DNA of 64,000 nucleotides from Porphyrobacter sp. (GCA_027533455.1 JAPZUC010000001.1:248001-312000), one strand, 5' to 3'. Shown: positions 43,771-53,030, counted from the first letter of the stretch. Notes: a model not told the origin generated them from the letters alone. Numbers and translations are program-made.

Positions 43771-44766
43771 ATGCGCGATCTTTATTCCTTGCTCGGAATA
43801 CCCCGCACGGCCTCCGAGGCCGACATCAAGAGCGCCTATCGCAAGCTCGCAAAGGAGTTGCATCCCGATCGCAACAAGGACAAGCCCAACGCGTCGGAGA
43901 AATTTTCCGAAGTGACGCGCGCCTATGATCTGCTGTCGGACAAGGCCAAGCGCGCGCAGTATGACCGGGGCGAGATCGACGCTGACGGCAATCCCGCCAA
44001 TCCCTTTGCGGGCATGGGCGGACGGCCCGGTTACGGGCGCGGCGGCACTTATGGCGCTGGCCCCGGCGGCGGGCCGGGAAATGGCGGCGATTTCGGCGGC
44101 TACGGCGGAGACGAAATCGATCTTGGCGACTTGTTCGAGGGCCTGTTCGGCGGACGCAAGAACCCGCAGCAGCAGGCCGGTGCGCGGCGCGGCTTTGGTC
44201 GCCAGCCCCCACCGCCCCCGCCCAAGCGCGGCGCGGATATCCAATACCGGCTCGCGGTGCCCTTCGCCGAGGCTGCCGCCGGGCGCGACCAGCGCATTAC
44301 CCTCGCCGATGGCAAGGCCATCAACCTCAAGCTCCCCGCAGGGGTCGAGGACGGCACGATGATGCGCCTCAAGGACAAGGGCCATCCCGGCACTGGTGGC
44401 AATGGTGACGGGATCGTCATGGTCGAGGTCGGCGGGCATCCCTTCTTCCGGCGCGAAGGCGACAATATCCGCATGGACCTGCCCGTCACGCTCGACGAGG
44501 CGCTGCGCGGAGCCAAGGTCAAATGCCCGACAGTCGACGGCGCGGTGATGCTAACGCTCAAGCCCGGAACATCCAGCGGCACCGTCATGCGGCTCGCCGG
44601 CAAGGGCTGGACCAAGAAGAGCGGCCAGTCCGCCGACGGCAAGGCCGAACGGGGCGACCAGCTGGTGACAATAGAGATCCAGTTGCCTGCCGATCTGGCG
44701 GACTTGGAACAACGGCTCGATGGCTGGGTTGACACCGCCCGCCCGCGCGAAAAGTTCGGGCTCTGA
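43771..44766 (+). CDS. DnaJ/CbpA-type J-domain chaperone
   Basis: This 331-residue type II J-protein has an N-terminal J domain with HPD (LHPDRNKD), a Gly-rich linker (about 77-130, repeats of GG and GY), a Pro run (PPPPPP) and two C-terminal substrate domains. There is no CxxCxGxG zinc region, so it is CbpA-like rather than canonical DnaJ. It would stimulate DnaK ATPase. Translation appears leaderless. It is followed by yihY, fabI and an epimerase gene on the same strand with small gaps. Confidence 0.93.
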   Translation: MRDLYSLLGIPRTASEADIKSAYRKLAKELHPDRNKDKPNASEKFSEVTRAYDLLSDKAKRAQYDRGEIDADGNPANPFAGMGGRPGYGRGGTYGAGPGGGPGNGGDFGGYGGDEIDLGDLFEGLFGGRKNPQQQAGARRGFGRQPPPPPPKRGADIQYRLAVPFAEAAAGRDQRITLADGKAINLKLPAGVEDGTMMRLKDKGHPGTGGNGDGIVMVEVGGHPFFRREGDNIRMDLPVTLDEALRGAKVKCPTVDGAVMLTLKPGTSSGTVMRLAGKGWTKKSGQSADGKAERGDQLVTIEIQLPADLADLEQRLDGWVDTARPREKFGL

Positions 44767-44791
44767 CGCCCCTTCGCGAAAGGCCGCAGCC

Positions 44792-45685
44792 ATGACTGGA
44801 ACCGATATCCCGCCCGACCCTGAAGCGGGCGCGGCATCGCGCGTCTGGGAGGTGGCCAAAAAGGTCGCGGTCGATACCTTCAATGACGGCTTCATCCACG
44901 CCGGCAACCTTGCCTATCTGTCGATGCTGGCAATCTTCCCCTTCTTCATTCTCGGCGCGGCGCTGTTCGATGTCATCGGCGGGCGCGACAATGCCCAGGC
45001 CCTGATCTTCTCGGTCGCGCAGGCGATGCCGGAATCCGTGGCCGAGACCATCGTGCCGGTCGCCGAGGACGTGATCTACGCCCGTTCGGGCTGGCTCCTG
45101 TGGGTCGGGGGCGCGGTTGGCCTGTGGACCGTATCGAGCCTGATCGAGACGATCCGCGATATCTTGCGCCGTGCCTATGGCGCCAGGAGCAGCACCGTCT
45201 TCTGGAAGACCCGGCTCGTCTCGGCGGGGTTCATTCTCGGCGCGGTCATCACGCTGATGCTGTCGCTGTTTACGCAGGTCCTGATCGGGGGCGCACAGGA
45301 GGTCATACTGGCCGCGTTCCCTCAGCTGGGGGAATGGATCGACACGCTCAGCCTGTCGCGGATCGTGCCGGCACTGGGTCTGGCGCTATCGCTGTGGGTG
45401 CTGTTCCTTACCCTTACCCCGCCCGGCTATCGGGGCCGGCAGTCGCCCAAGTGGCCGGGCGCGCTGTTTACCGCGGCGTGGTGGCTGACGGTCGCAGCTG
45501 CCCTGCCGGTGGTGCTGCGCAGCGCCTTCACATATGATCTCACCTACGGCAGCCTTGCCGGAAGCATGGTGACACTGCTGTTTTTCTGGCTTGTGGGGCT
45601 CGGCCTCGTTATCGGCGCGGAATTGAACGCGGCGCTGGCACAAGAGTCGGCACCATCGGCGGGGCTTACCGAGGAGAAAGCGTGA
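44792..45685 (+). CDS. YihY/BrkB-family inner-membrane protein
   Basis: This 297-residue protein has five or six membrane segments and family motifs FIHAGNLAYLSMLAIFPFFI, GLWTVSSLIETIRDILRRAYG and YDLTYGSLAGSMVTLLFFWLVGLGLVIGAELNA, given here in part. Early annotation as ribonuclease BN is wrong; function is not established. AAAGG precedes ATG 44792. It abuts fabI with no gap. Confidence 0.9.
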   Translation: MTGTDIPPDPEAGAASRVWEVAKKVAVDTFNDGFIHAGNLAYLSMLAIFPFFILGAALFDVIGGRDNAQALIFSVAQAMPESVAETIVPVAEDVIYARSGWLLWVGGAVGLWTVSSLIETIRDILRRAYGARSSTVFWKTRLVSAGFILGAVITLMLSLFTQVLIGGAQEVILAAFPQLGEWIDTLSLSRIVPALGLALSLWVLFLTLTPPGYRGRQSPKWPGALFTAAWWLTVAAALPVVLRSAFTYDLTYGSLAGSMVTLLFFWLVGLGLVIGAELNAALAQESAPSAGLTEEKA

Positions 45686-46492
45686 ATGAACGGATTGATG
45701 GCAGGCAAGCGCGGCCTCATCATGGGCCTTGCGAATGACAAGTCGCTGGCCTGGGGCATTGCCAAAAAGCTGGCAGAGCACGACGCTGAGCTGGCCTTCT
45801 CCTATCAGGGCGAGGCGCTGGCCAAGCGCGTGATCCCGCTCGCTGCCGAACTCGGCAGTGATTTCACCTTCGAATGCGACGTGTCGAGCATGGACTCGCT
45901 CGACGCCGCCTTTGCCGCGCTGAAGGAACGCTGGGACAGCCTCGACTTCGTGGTTCACGCGATCGGCTATTCCGACAAGAACGAGCTACGCGGGCACTAT
46001 GTCGACACCAGCCTCGAGAACTTCCTCAATACCATGAACATCTCGGCCTATTCGCTGGTCGCGATCAGCCAGCGCGCTGCGGCGATGATGCCGGAAAGCG
46101 GCGGGGCGATCCTGACGCTGAGCTACTACGGGGCGGAAAAGGTCGTGCCGCATTACAACGTCATGGGCGTCGCCAAGGCCGCGCTTGAGACGAGCGTGAA
46201 GTATCTCGCCAATGACCTCGGCCCGCGCAACATCCGCGTCAACGCAATCAGCGCCGGGCCGATCAAGACCCTCGCGGCGAGCGGGATCGGCGATTTCCGC
46301 TACATCCTGAAGTGGAACGAATACAACGCACCGCTACGGCGCAACGTCACCATCGACGATGTCGGCGGAGCAGGGCTTTATCTGCTGTCCGAGCTGTCCT
46401 CGGGCGTGACCGGCGAGACGCACCATGTCGATGCCGGCTACCACGTGGTCGGCATGAAGCAGGAAGACGCGCCGGACATCGCGCTCTCCTGA
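45686..46492 (+). CDS. fabI: enoyl-[acyl-carrier-protein] reductase (NADH)
   Basis: This 268-residue SDR completes each cycle of fatty-acid elongation. Cofactor motif GLIMGLANDKSLAWGIA, the YxxxxxxK-type site YNVMGVAKAALE and VNAISAGPIKTLA are typical. It is the triclosan and isoniazid-class target family. A GAGGAG ribosome site lies within the end of the upstream gene. Confidence 0.97.
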   Translation: MNGLMAGKRGLIMGLANDKSLAWGIAKKLAEHDAELAFSYQGEALAKRVIPLAAELGSDFTFECDVSSMDSLDAAFAALKERWDSLDFVVHAIGYSDKNELRGHYVDTSLENFLNTMNISAYSLVAISQRAAAMMPESGGAILTLSYYGAEKVVPHYNVMGVAKAALETSVKYLANDLGPRNIRVNAISAGPIKTLAASGIGDFRYILKWNEYNAPLRRNVTIDDVGGAGLYLLSELSSGVTGETHHVDAGYHVVGMKQEDAPDIALS

Positions 46493-46508
46493 GCCGCCCC
46501 GAGCCGAC

Positions 46509-47522
46509 ATGCGCACCGTCCTCGTCACCGGTTCGGCCGGGTTCATCGGCTACCATCTCTCGCAATTGCTGCTGGAGGAGGGCTTCGGCGTCGTCGGCTA
46601 TGACGGGATGACCGATTATTACGATGTGCGGATCAAGCAGCGGCGGCACCAGATGCTGCTCCAGCACCCGCATTTCAGCTGCACCGAGGGGATGCTGGAG
46701 GACTTCGACACGCTCCACGCACTGGTGCTGGCGGAGAAGCCCGATGTGATTGTCCACCTCGCCGCGCAGGCGGGAGTGCGTTACAGCCTCGAAAATCCGC
46801 GCGCCTATATCGACGCGAACCTCGTCGGCACCTTCAACGTCATGGAATGCGCGCGCGAGCTGAGCGTGGATCACCTGCTCATGGCGTCCACGTCCTCGGT
46901 CTATGGCGCGAACACCGAGATGCCGTTCCACGAGGGGCAGAAGGTCGACACCCCGCTCACCCTCTACGCCGCGACCAAGAAGGCGAACGAGGCGATGGCG
47001 CATTCCTACGCCCACCTCTGGAACCTGCCGACCACCATGTTTCGCTTTTTCACGGTCTATGGCCCGTGGGGGCGGCCTGATATGGCGCTGTTCAAGTTCA
47101 CGCGCGGGATCCTCGAAGGGACGCCGATCGACATCTACAATGATGGCGAGATGTACCGCGATTTCACCTATGTCGCCGATCTGGTGCGCGGCATCCGCCT
47201 GCTGATCGACACGGCGCCTGTCCGTCCCGAGAGCCCCGAGGACATTGCCGAGGGCGACAGCCTGTCGCCTGCCGCGCCGTTCCGGGTGGTCAATATCGGC
47301 AATGGCGACAAGGTGCGGCTGATGGACTTCATCACCGCGATCGAGGCCGAATGCGGACGGGAAGCGGTTAAGAACTTCATGCCGATGCAGATGGGCGATG
47401 TGCCCGCAACCTGGGCCGATGCGTCGCTGCTCAAGTCCCTCACCGGCTACGCCCCGCAGACCCCGTTCCACGAAGGCGTCGCGAAATTCGTGGCGTGGTA
47501 CCGGGAATATTACCGGATCTGA
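46509..47522 (+). CDS. UDP-glucuronate 4-epimerase-like NAD-dependent epimerase
   Basis: This 337-residue extended SDR has VLVTGSAGFIGYHL, STSSVYG, YAATKKANEAMAHSYAHLW (YxxxK) and RDFTYVADLVRGI. Sequence style and length match UDP-GlcA 4-epimerases that make UDP-galacturonate for surface polysaccharide. Other polysaccharide genes are absent nearby. The ribosome site is weak; the gene follows fabI by 16 bp. Confidence 0.9.
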   Translation: MRTVLVTGSAGFIGYHLSQLLLEEGFGVVGYDGMTDYYDVRIKQRRHQMLLQHPHFSCTEGMLEDFDTLHALVLAEKPDVIVHLAAQAGVRYSLENPRAYIDANLVGTFNVMECARELSVDHLLMASTSSVYGANTEMPFHEGQKVDTPLTLYAATKKANEAMAHSYAHLWNLPTTMFRFFTVYGPWGRPDMALFKFTRGILEGTPIDIYNDGEMYRDFTYVADLVRGIRLLIDTAPVRPESPEDIAEGDSLSPAAPFRVVNIGNGDKVRLMDFITAIEAECGREAVKNFMPMQMGDVPATWADASLLKSLTGYAPQTPFHEGVAKFVAWYREYYRI

Positions 47523-47525
47523 CGC

Positions 47526-48092
47526 TTACTTGGGTGGGGGCGGCAGCTGGCCTTCACCAGGCAATTCGCTCTGTCGTTCACGCTCGAGCCGCTGCATATA
47601 CTCGCGCTCGATCATTTCGACCCGTTCCTGCTCGGCGGCAGCATCTGCGTCGATGGTGGACAGGCGTTCGGCTCGCGCCTCTTCGATCAGCTTGCCGAAG
47701 CGCACAGCATCGGCCTCGGACTTGTCCTTGTAGGCAGCCTCGATAAACTTCTGGTTGCACCCGGTGAAGCCGCCTGCGCCTGCGGGCGAGCAGCTCATCG
47801 TGCCGAAGTCGCCGACATACTTGATTTCTTCGACCAGTCGGGCACCCGACTTGTTGGCGGGGTTATCGCTGTATCGCAGATTGGTGGGGATGCGGTAGCG
47901 GTCAGCCTCGACCAGAATCTCGCACACCACCACTTCGCCGGGCTGGGCCACCGGACATTCGGAGGGGTCATAGGCAATGACCATGTTGATCTTCTCGTTC
48001 GCACTCTGGGCAGCAGCGGGGCTCGCAGCGGCGCTGATGGCGGCGAGGGCGCCAAGAACGGCGACGGGGGCGGAGGCGAGCTGGAGCTTCAT
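47526..48092 (-). CDS. secreted hypothetical protein
   Basis: This 188-residue protein has a Sec signal peptide (cleavage near AAAQ, about residue 29), a mature part with four cysteines (ECPVA, VVCEILV, MSCSP, GCNQ) and a C-terminal charged helix rich in Glu and Arg (AEQERVEMIEREYMQRLERE). No family is recognised. I chose ATG 48092 where the signal peptide begins. It converges with the epimerase gene with a 3-bp gap. Confidence 0.72.
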   Translation of the reverse strand: MKLQLASAPVAVLGALAAISAAASPAAAQSANEKINMVIAYDPSECPVAQPGEVVVCEILVEADRYRIPTNLRYSDNPANKSGARLVEEIKYVGDFGTMSCSPAGAGGFTGCNQKFIEAAYKDKSEADAVRFGKLIEEARAERLSTIDADAAAEQERVEMIEREYMQRLERERQSELPGEGQLPPPPK

Positions 48093-48198
48093 GGCGCTGG
48101 AATCCTCTGTCGGTGCGCGGACGTCGGCCTCAGCCATGCCCCCGCGCGGGACCGCTTGTCTAGTGCGTGGGGACTGAACGCGCGCTGAAGCGAGGTTT

Positions 48199-48720
48199 TC
48201 AGACTCTTTCGCTAAGCCTGATCGCGATCCGGCACCCCAGGCGGATGACGCCCGACAGCAGCGGATAGGCAGGCGCGCGCTCGGCCCCATTGGCCATGGC
48301 GGAGTCGAGATGCTCGCGCTCTTCCTCGCGGAAGGCTTCAATCATTTCGGCGAGTTCAGGATCGGCACCGCTCGCCTGCAATGCATCGAGCTGATCGCTG
48401 TAATGCTTGTCGATCTCGGTCTCGACCGCGGCGGTGCAGGCCATTGCGGCTTCCGGCCCGAGCAGCGCCGTGCCCGCGCCCAGCGCGTAACCTGCCGCCG
48501 ACCAGAACGAGTGGAGCGCGGTCGGACGCACGCCGCGCCGCGCCAGCAAGGCATCGAACTTGGCGCGGTGCTCGGCCTCCTGCGCGGCCATGTGGCGTAT
48601 CTCGGCCGAATGCGGCCCGCGGTCACCCATCACGGCAAGCTGGCCTTCATAGATGCGGGTCGCACCGAATTCCCCGGCCTGGTCGACCCGGATCATGCGG
48701 TGGAGTTCGTCACGGTCCAT
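48199..48720 (-). CDS. coq7: demethoxyubiquinone hydroxylase
   Basis: This 173-residue di-iron monooxygenase hydroxylates demethoxyubiquinone in ubiquinone synthesis. Iron-ligand motifs are GEFGATRIYEGQ, EAEHRAKF, ETEIDKHY and EEEREHLD. ATG 48720 and 48723 are adjacent; AAGGAG fits 48720 better. dsbB starts upstream on the same strand with a short gap. Confidence 0.94.
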   Translation of the reverse strand: MDRDELHRMIRVDQAGEFGATRIYEGQLAVMGDRGPHSAEIRHMAAQEAEHRAKFDALLARRGVRPTALHSFWSAAGYALGAGTALLGPEAAMACTAAVETEIDKHYSDQLDALQASGADPELAEMIEAFREEEREHLDSAMANGAERAPAYPLLSGVIRLGCRIAIRLSERV

Positions 48721-48743
48721 CATGAGGCTCCTTCAGGTATCCC

Positions 48744-49196
48744 TTACTTCCGATACGCGGTGAGCGCCACAATGGCCGCACCCGACACCGTCGAAATGAG
48801 GAAATTGAACCCCGCGAGGCTGATGCCCCACAGCGTCCATGGCGCAACATCGCACCGGATCAGCGGCGCGGCGTTGAAATCGAGGATGTCGATCCCGGCC
48901 CCCGGCTTGGAGCAAGCAGTGAGGCCTTCCCACCAGCCGTACTCGACGCCGGCGTGAAACCCGCCGATCAGGCCCGAAGTGAGGATCGCGAGCCCAGCGA
49001 GAGCCGCCCACACCTGCGCAGGCTTCGCCACATGGGCGACCAGTCCTAGCGCAAGCGCCGCGAAATGCGGGTAGCGCTGCCACCAGCACATCTCGCACGG
49101 GAACAGGCCGAAGCCGTATTGCGACACATAGGCCCCGCCCAGCAATGCGGCCGGAACCAGCACGGCGAGCGCGCGGGCTTTTGCCAGATTGTCCAC
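48744..49196 (-). CDS. dsbB: disulfide bond formation protein B
   Basis: This 150-residue inner-membrane protein re-oxidises DsbA and passes electrons to quinone. It has four membrane segments, the first periplasmic loop CxxC (PCEMCWWQR) and the second loop cysteine pair (TACSKP, IRCD). It starts at GTG 49196. It follows ctpA by 11 bp and lies in a row with coq7. Confidence 0.93.
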   Translation of the reverse strand: MDNLAKARALAVLVPAALLGGAYVSQYGFGLFPCEMCWWQRYPHFAALALGLVAHVAKPAQVWAALAGLAILTSGLIGGFHAGVEYGWWEGLTACSKPGAGIDILDFNAAPLIRCDVAPWTLWGISLAGFNFLISTVSGAAIVALTAYRK

Positions 49197-49207
49197 CCGC
49201 TCCGTCC

Positions 49208-50569
49208 TCAGGGCTTGGCCGGACGGGACGCGGGGCGCAGCGCCACCGTGCTCTTTGTGGTGCGGCGCAAGGTCTCCATCGCGTAGTTCAGCTGGAAGTC
49301 CTTGATGCCCTGCTTTTCAAGCTGCGCCGCGGTCAGCTGGAAACGCGGATCGGCGACCTTGTCGGCCTCCATTTCCTCGTCCTTGATGCCGAGCTCGTTG
49401 ATGAGGTGGCCGCGCAGGTCGCTTTCGCGGGTCTGGTACTTCTGGCGCAACAGGAAGTCAGGATCGGAGATCTGCGGCACGGCGATGTCGGGCTTGATCC
49501 CGCCTTCCTGCACCGAGCGGCCCGAAGGCGTGAAATAACGCGCCGTCGTGAGCTTTAGCGCGGCGTCCTTGCCGAGCGGGAGGAGCGACTGGACCGAGCC
49601 CTTGCCGAAGCTGCGCTCGCCCATGATCAGCGCGCGGCGGTGATCCTGCAGCGCGCCCGCAACGATTTCCGAAGCCGAGGCCGAGCCTGCGTTGATCAGC
49701 ACGATCATCGGCACGCCTTCGGCCATGTCGCCGCGATAGACGGTCTCGGCATCGTACAGCATCGTCTCGCCCCGCGCGCGACCGCGCTGGCTGACGATGC
49801 GGCCATTGCTGAGGAACAGGTCGGACAGCGCCACCGATTCGTCGAGGCTCCCGCCCGGGTTATTGCGCAGGTCGAGCACCAGCCCGCTGATGCGCCCCCC
49901 CGGCGCCTTCTTCCTGAGCGCCTGCCATTCCTCGAACACGTTCGCACCGACATTGGCGGAGAATTCGTTGACGGTAATGATTCCGATATTGCCGGCGGCG
50001 AGTTCCGAGGTGACCGGCTCCAGCTCGATCACACCGCGCGTGACATCAAGCTCGAGCGGCTCTTCGCGGCCCTGACGGTAGATGGTCAGGCGAATCGATG
50101 TGCCCTTGGGCCCGCGCATCTGCGCCACCGCGTCGTCCAGCTTGGTGTCGACGATCAGCTTGCCATCGATATGCGTGATGAAATCGCCGGCCTTGACGCC
50201 TGCGGTCTCCGCCGGGCTGCCACGGAACGGGGAGACGACCTTGACCGCGCCATCCTCCATCACGACGGAAAGGCCGAGGCCCGAATACTTGCCGTCGATC
50301 ATCGTCTCCATCCGCTGGAGATCGCCGCCGTCGAGATAGGCGGAGTGCGGATCGAGCGAGGCAAGCATCCCGTCGATCGCGCCGCGAATCAGCTTCTCGT
50401 CGTCGACCGGCTCGACATAGCTTGCCTTGACCCGCTGCATCACCGCGATGAACTTGGCGAACTCAGGCCCCACACGGCCATCGACCTGCGCCATGGTGGC
50501 GGTGGTGGCGGGGATCAGCGCCACGGCGGTGACCAGGGCTGCGCTTTGCAGGAGAGCGGCGATCTTCAT
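49208..50569 (-). CDS. ctpA: C-terminal processing peptidase (S41 family)
   Basis: This 453-residue exported protease has a signal peptide, a PDZ domain (about 90-175, GLGLSVVMEDGAVKVVSPF) and the S41 catalytic domain with the serine in NAGSASASEIVAGAL and lysine in GERSFGKGSVQ. It may process periplasmic or cell-wall enzymes. The envC gene is immediately upstream, as often seen. AAGGAG lies 10 nt from the start. Confidence 0.95.
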   Translation of the reverse strand: MKIAALLQSAALVTAVALIPATTATMAQVDGRVGPEFAKFIAVMQRVKASYVEPVDDEKLIRGAIDGMLASLDPHSAYLDGGDLQRMETMIDGKYSGLGLSVVMEDGAVKVVSPFRGSPAETAGVKAGDFITHIDGKLIVDTKLDDAVAQMRGPKGTSIRLTIYRQGREEPLELDVTRGVIELEPVTSELAAGNIGIITVNEFSANVGANVFEEWQALRKKAPGGRISGLVLDLRNNPGGSLDESVALSDLFLSNGRIVSQRGRARGETMLYDAETVYRGDMAEGVPMIVLINAGSASASEIVAGALQDHRRALIMGERSFGKGSVQSLLPLGKDAALKLTTARYFTPSGRSVQEGGIKPDIAVPQISDPDFLLRQKYQTRESDLRGHLINELGIKDEEMEADKVADPRFQLTAAQLEKQGIKDFQLNYAMETLRRTTKSTVALRPASRPAKP

Positions 50570-50699
50570 GGGGGGAGAGGCTCCTTTGAACGCGAATGTA
50601 TAGGTTTGCCGAGCTTAACGCCAGATAGACACGCGCAGGCGACCAATCGTGATCCGGAAGGGGACAGGCATCAAGGCAAACCTCACCGGCGCGGCAGGT

Positions 50700-51938
50700 C
50701 TATCGCAGATATTGCAGCGGATTGACCGGCTGGCCGTCGCACCGCAGCTCGATTGTCACCGGAGTCGCTCCGCCACCCGCACGGCCGATGGGGGAACCGC
50801 CGATCACGTTGTCGCCAACACTGGCATCCACCCGCTCAAGTCCTGTGACGAGGCTGGTCCAGCCGCCCGCGTGCTCGATGATGACGATTCGCCCGAAGCC
50901 GCGATAGCTGCCCGCGAAGGCCACCCGCCCGCGCGCCGGAGCGACAACCTGTGCGCCTTGGGCCGGAGCCAGCGTCAAGCCGGTCGAGGCGAGTCCGCTG
51001 TCCCGCTTGGCACCGAACCCCACCAGGGTCCGGCCTTGTACCGGCAGCTGGAAATCGCGCGGCGGCGGTGCGCTGGGCGGAGCAGTGGAGGCTGCTTCGG
51101 GGGCAGCGGGCAAGGCGGCGGCCAGATCCTTCGGACGCAGCACCGGCCCCGGCAGTGCGGCCAGTTCGCGCCGCAACGTTGCCACCTCACCGAGCTTGTC
51201 GACCAGCCCGTCGAGATCGCGCGCTTCTTCGGCCAGCGCCAGCGCACGCTCGGCCTCGCGCAGGGCGGCACCCTTGGCGGCGCGCGATGCGAGGCGCTGC
51301 TTCTGTTCGAGCGCAGCGAGCTGGGCGCGGCGCTGGCGCAGATCGGCCTCCCCGCCCCGCAATTGCTCTACTGCCTGCGCAGCCTGCGCCTCCAGCGCAC
51401 GGCCCCGATCAAGATCGGCACGCAGCGCGGCGGTGCGAGCGCGGATTTGCGGAACGGCGCTCGCCATTACCGCGCGGACGTGGACAACGTCCTGCAGTGA
51501 TCCGGGCTGCAACGCGGACAGCGCCAGCGGGCGGCGCGAGGCGGTCTGGAGCGCGGCGGCAAGGCGCGCGGTCGGCTCCTGCTTGGCGGCGAGCCGGGCC
51601 GTCAGGCGCGCACGCTGTGATTTCGCGATCGCAAGCTTCGCACGGGCGACTTCCACGTCGGCCTCCGCCTGCTGGATACGCGCAGCGAGTGCGGCGGCCT
51701 CGCTGGCGGTGCGCTGGGCAGCTTCAGTGGCGGCTTCGGCCTCGGCGGTGAGCTTTGACGCGCGGCCCTCGGCCAGCTTGCTCTCGCGGGTGGCGCGGGC
51801 AAGCGCCGCTTCGGCCTCGTCCGCTTCGATCGGCGGGGTGACCTGCGCCGCTTCGGTCTCGGGCAAGGCGAAAGCCAGCGCCGAAATAACGCCGCATACG
51901 GCCAGAAAGGTCAGGATCGTGGGGCGGCGAGGCATCAT
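50700..51938 (-). CDS. EnvC-like murein hydrolase activator
   Basis: This 412-residue exported protein has a signal peptide or anchor, a long coiled coil (about 40-270, rich in Ala, Glu and Arg) and a C-terminal LytM/M23 domain. The LytM zinc ligands are missing: HxxxD reads STGLTLA and HxH reads IELRC. This fits EnvC, which activates amidases without cutting peptidoglycan. I chose ATG 51938, 7 bp from the rlmH stop; a longer frame would overlap rlmH. Confidence 0.9.
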   Translation of the reverse strand: MMPRRPTILTFLAVCGVISALAFALPETEAAQVTPPIEADEAEAALARATRESKLAEGRASKLTAEAEAATEAAQRTASEAAALAARIQQAEADVEVARAKLAIAKSQRARLTARLAAKQEPTARLAAALQTASRRPLALSALQPGSLQDVVHVRAVMASAVPQIRARTAALRADLDRGRALEAQAAQAVEQLRGGEADLRQRRAQLAALEQKQRLASRAAKGAALREAERALALAEEARDLDGLVDKLGEVATLRRELAALPGPVLRPKDLAAALPAAPEAASTAPPSAPPPRDFQLPVQGRTLVGFGAKRDSGLASTGLTLAPAQGAQVVAPARGRVAFAGSYRGFGRIVIIEHAGGWTSLVTGLERVDASVGDNVIGGSPIGRAGGGATPVTIELRCDGQPVNPLQYLR

Positions 51939-51945
51939 CTTGCGG

Positions 51946-52368
51946 TCATGCCCGATGATAGGGATGGCCTGCAAGGATCGTGGTGGCGCGGTAGAGCTGC
52001 TCCATCAACATCGCGCGGGCCATCATATGCGGCCAGGTGGCGGGGCCGAAGGCGAGGAGCAGGTCGGCCGAGGCGCGTTCGGCATCGGAATGCCCGTCCG
52101 CCGCGCCCAGCATGAAACGGGTTTCGCGCACGCCTTCGTCACGCCAGCGGCCCAGCAGAATGGCGAAGGCCTCCGACGACATGGCCTTCCCCCGCTCGTC
52201 GAGCAGGACAGTGCGGCAGGGATTGAGCGGCTGACCCACCTTCCCCGCGCCGGTATCAGGCCATTCGGTAAGCTGGCAGGGCCAGGTCATGCGCTTGGCA
52301 TAGCGATCCACCAGGTCGCCCTCAGGCGACCGGCCAATCTTCCCGCGCGCGATGATGTGGAGGAGAAT
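51946..52368 (-). CDS. rlmH: 23S rRNA pseudouridine-1915 N3-methyltransferase, probable ATT start
   Basis: This 140-residue SPOUT methyltransferase modifies helix 69 of 23S rRNA. It has LLHIIARGKIGRSPEGDLVDRY at the N-terminus, LLDERGKAMSSEAFA, FMLGAADGH and the C-terminal knot (MMARAMLMEQLYRA). Homologues begin one residue before LLHIIARGK. There is no ATG, GTG or TTG there; the codon is ATT (52366-52368) with GGGG and GAGAG upstream. A TTG start at 52443 is open but would add 25 residues encoded by a dispersed repeat, so I consider ATT more likely. Confidence 0.9.
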   Translation of the reverse strand: MLLHIIARGKIGRSPEGDLVDRYAKRMTWPCQLTEWPDTGAGKVGQPLNPCRTVLLDERGKAMSSEAFAILLGRWRDEGVRETRFMLGAADGHSDAERASADLLLAFGPATWPHMMARAMLMEQLYRATTILAGHPYHRA

Positions 52369-52387
52369 CTCTCTAACCCCGATGAAG

Positions 52388-52504
52388 CGGACTGGACCGG
52401 GCCGCAGGCCCGCAAGGCCGACCGGCCGCCCGCAGGCACTCAAGCCCGCAGGGCTTGAAACGCGCCGAGGACGCTCGCCCGGATGGGCGAACGCACAACA
52501 AGCT
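52388..52504 (-). repeat. dispersed structured repeat, copy B
   Basis: It fills the gap between rsfS and rlmH. It contains hairpins TCGCCC-ggat-GGGCGA (52475-52490), CAAGCCC-gca-GGGCTTG (52441-52457) and CGGGCC-gca-GGCCCG (52398-52412). The 23 bp at 52410-52432 are identical (reverse complement) to copy A, and blocks at 52465-52478 and 52427-52436 are shared with copy C. Confidence 0.7.
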
Positions 52505-52940
52505 AATTTCTACCCAACATCGACGTTTCCGATCCCTCGAACGACCACATGCGTTCAAGGTTGTAGAAGGTGCGCACTTCGGGGCGGAACAGGTGGATGA
52601 CCACGTCGCCTGCATCGATCAGCACCCAATCTGCAGCCGGCAGACCTTCAAGCCGGACATGGCCGAAGCCTGCCTTCTTGATCGCCTCGGCAAGCTTCTG
52701 CGCCATCGACGCGACCTGACGGGTCGAACGTCCGCTGGCGATCACCATGTGATCGGCAATCGAGCTTTTCCCTTCGAGCAGGATCGAGACAATGTCCTGC
52801 GCCTGATCATCATCAAGCTGCGACATCACGAGCGCGTGCAACGCGGCGGCGCTCATGTCAGAGCGCACCAGCGACTGGGCCGTTTTGGCGGCAGCTTGCA
52901 CCGCACCAAGCGGCATGGAAGCGGCGAGGGCTTCGGTCAT
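52503..52940 (-). CDS. rsfS: ribosomal silencing factor RsfS
   Basis: This 145-residue protein binds L14 of the 50S subunit and blocks subunit joining during starvation. The family core is ADHMVIASGRSTRQVASMAQ, WVLIDAGDVVIHLF and RTFYNLERMW. The ATG at 52940 is poorly spaced (14 nt) from GGAG, while an in-frame TTG at 52946 is at 8 nt, so either may be used. It lies between nadD and rlmH, the usual order. Confidence 0.93.
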   Translation of the reverse strand: MTEALAASMPLGAVQAAAKTAQSLVRSDMSAAALHALVMSQLDDDQAQDIVSILLEGKSSIADHMVIASGRSTRQVASMAQKLAEAIKKAGFGHVRLEGLPAADWVLIDAGDVVIHLFRPEVRTFYNLERMWSFEGSETSMLGRN

Positions 52941-53030
52941 CGACAATCACGTATCTCCAGAGTTCAGGGCTAAGGAAGCGGGCATTACGCAAACCGGCCA
53001 ACAAGGCTGCCGAAACGCGTACCACGCGCC

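Noticed and set aside
52369..52443. N-terminal extension of RlmH from TTG 52443
   Set aside because: The 25 added residues are encoded by the shared repeat element and do not resemble RlmH.
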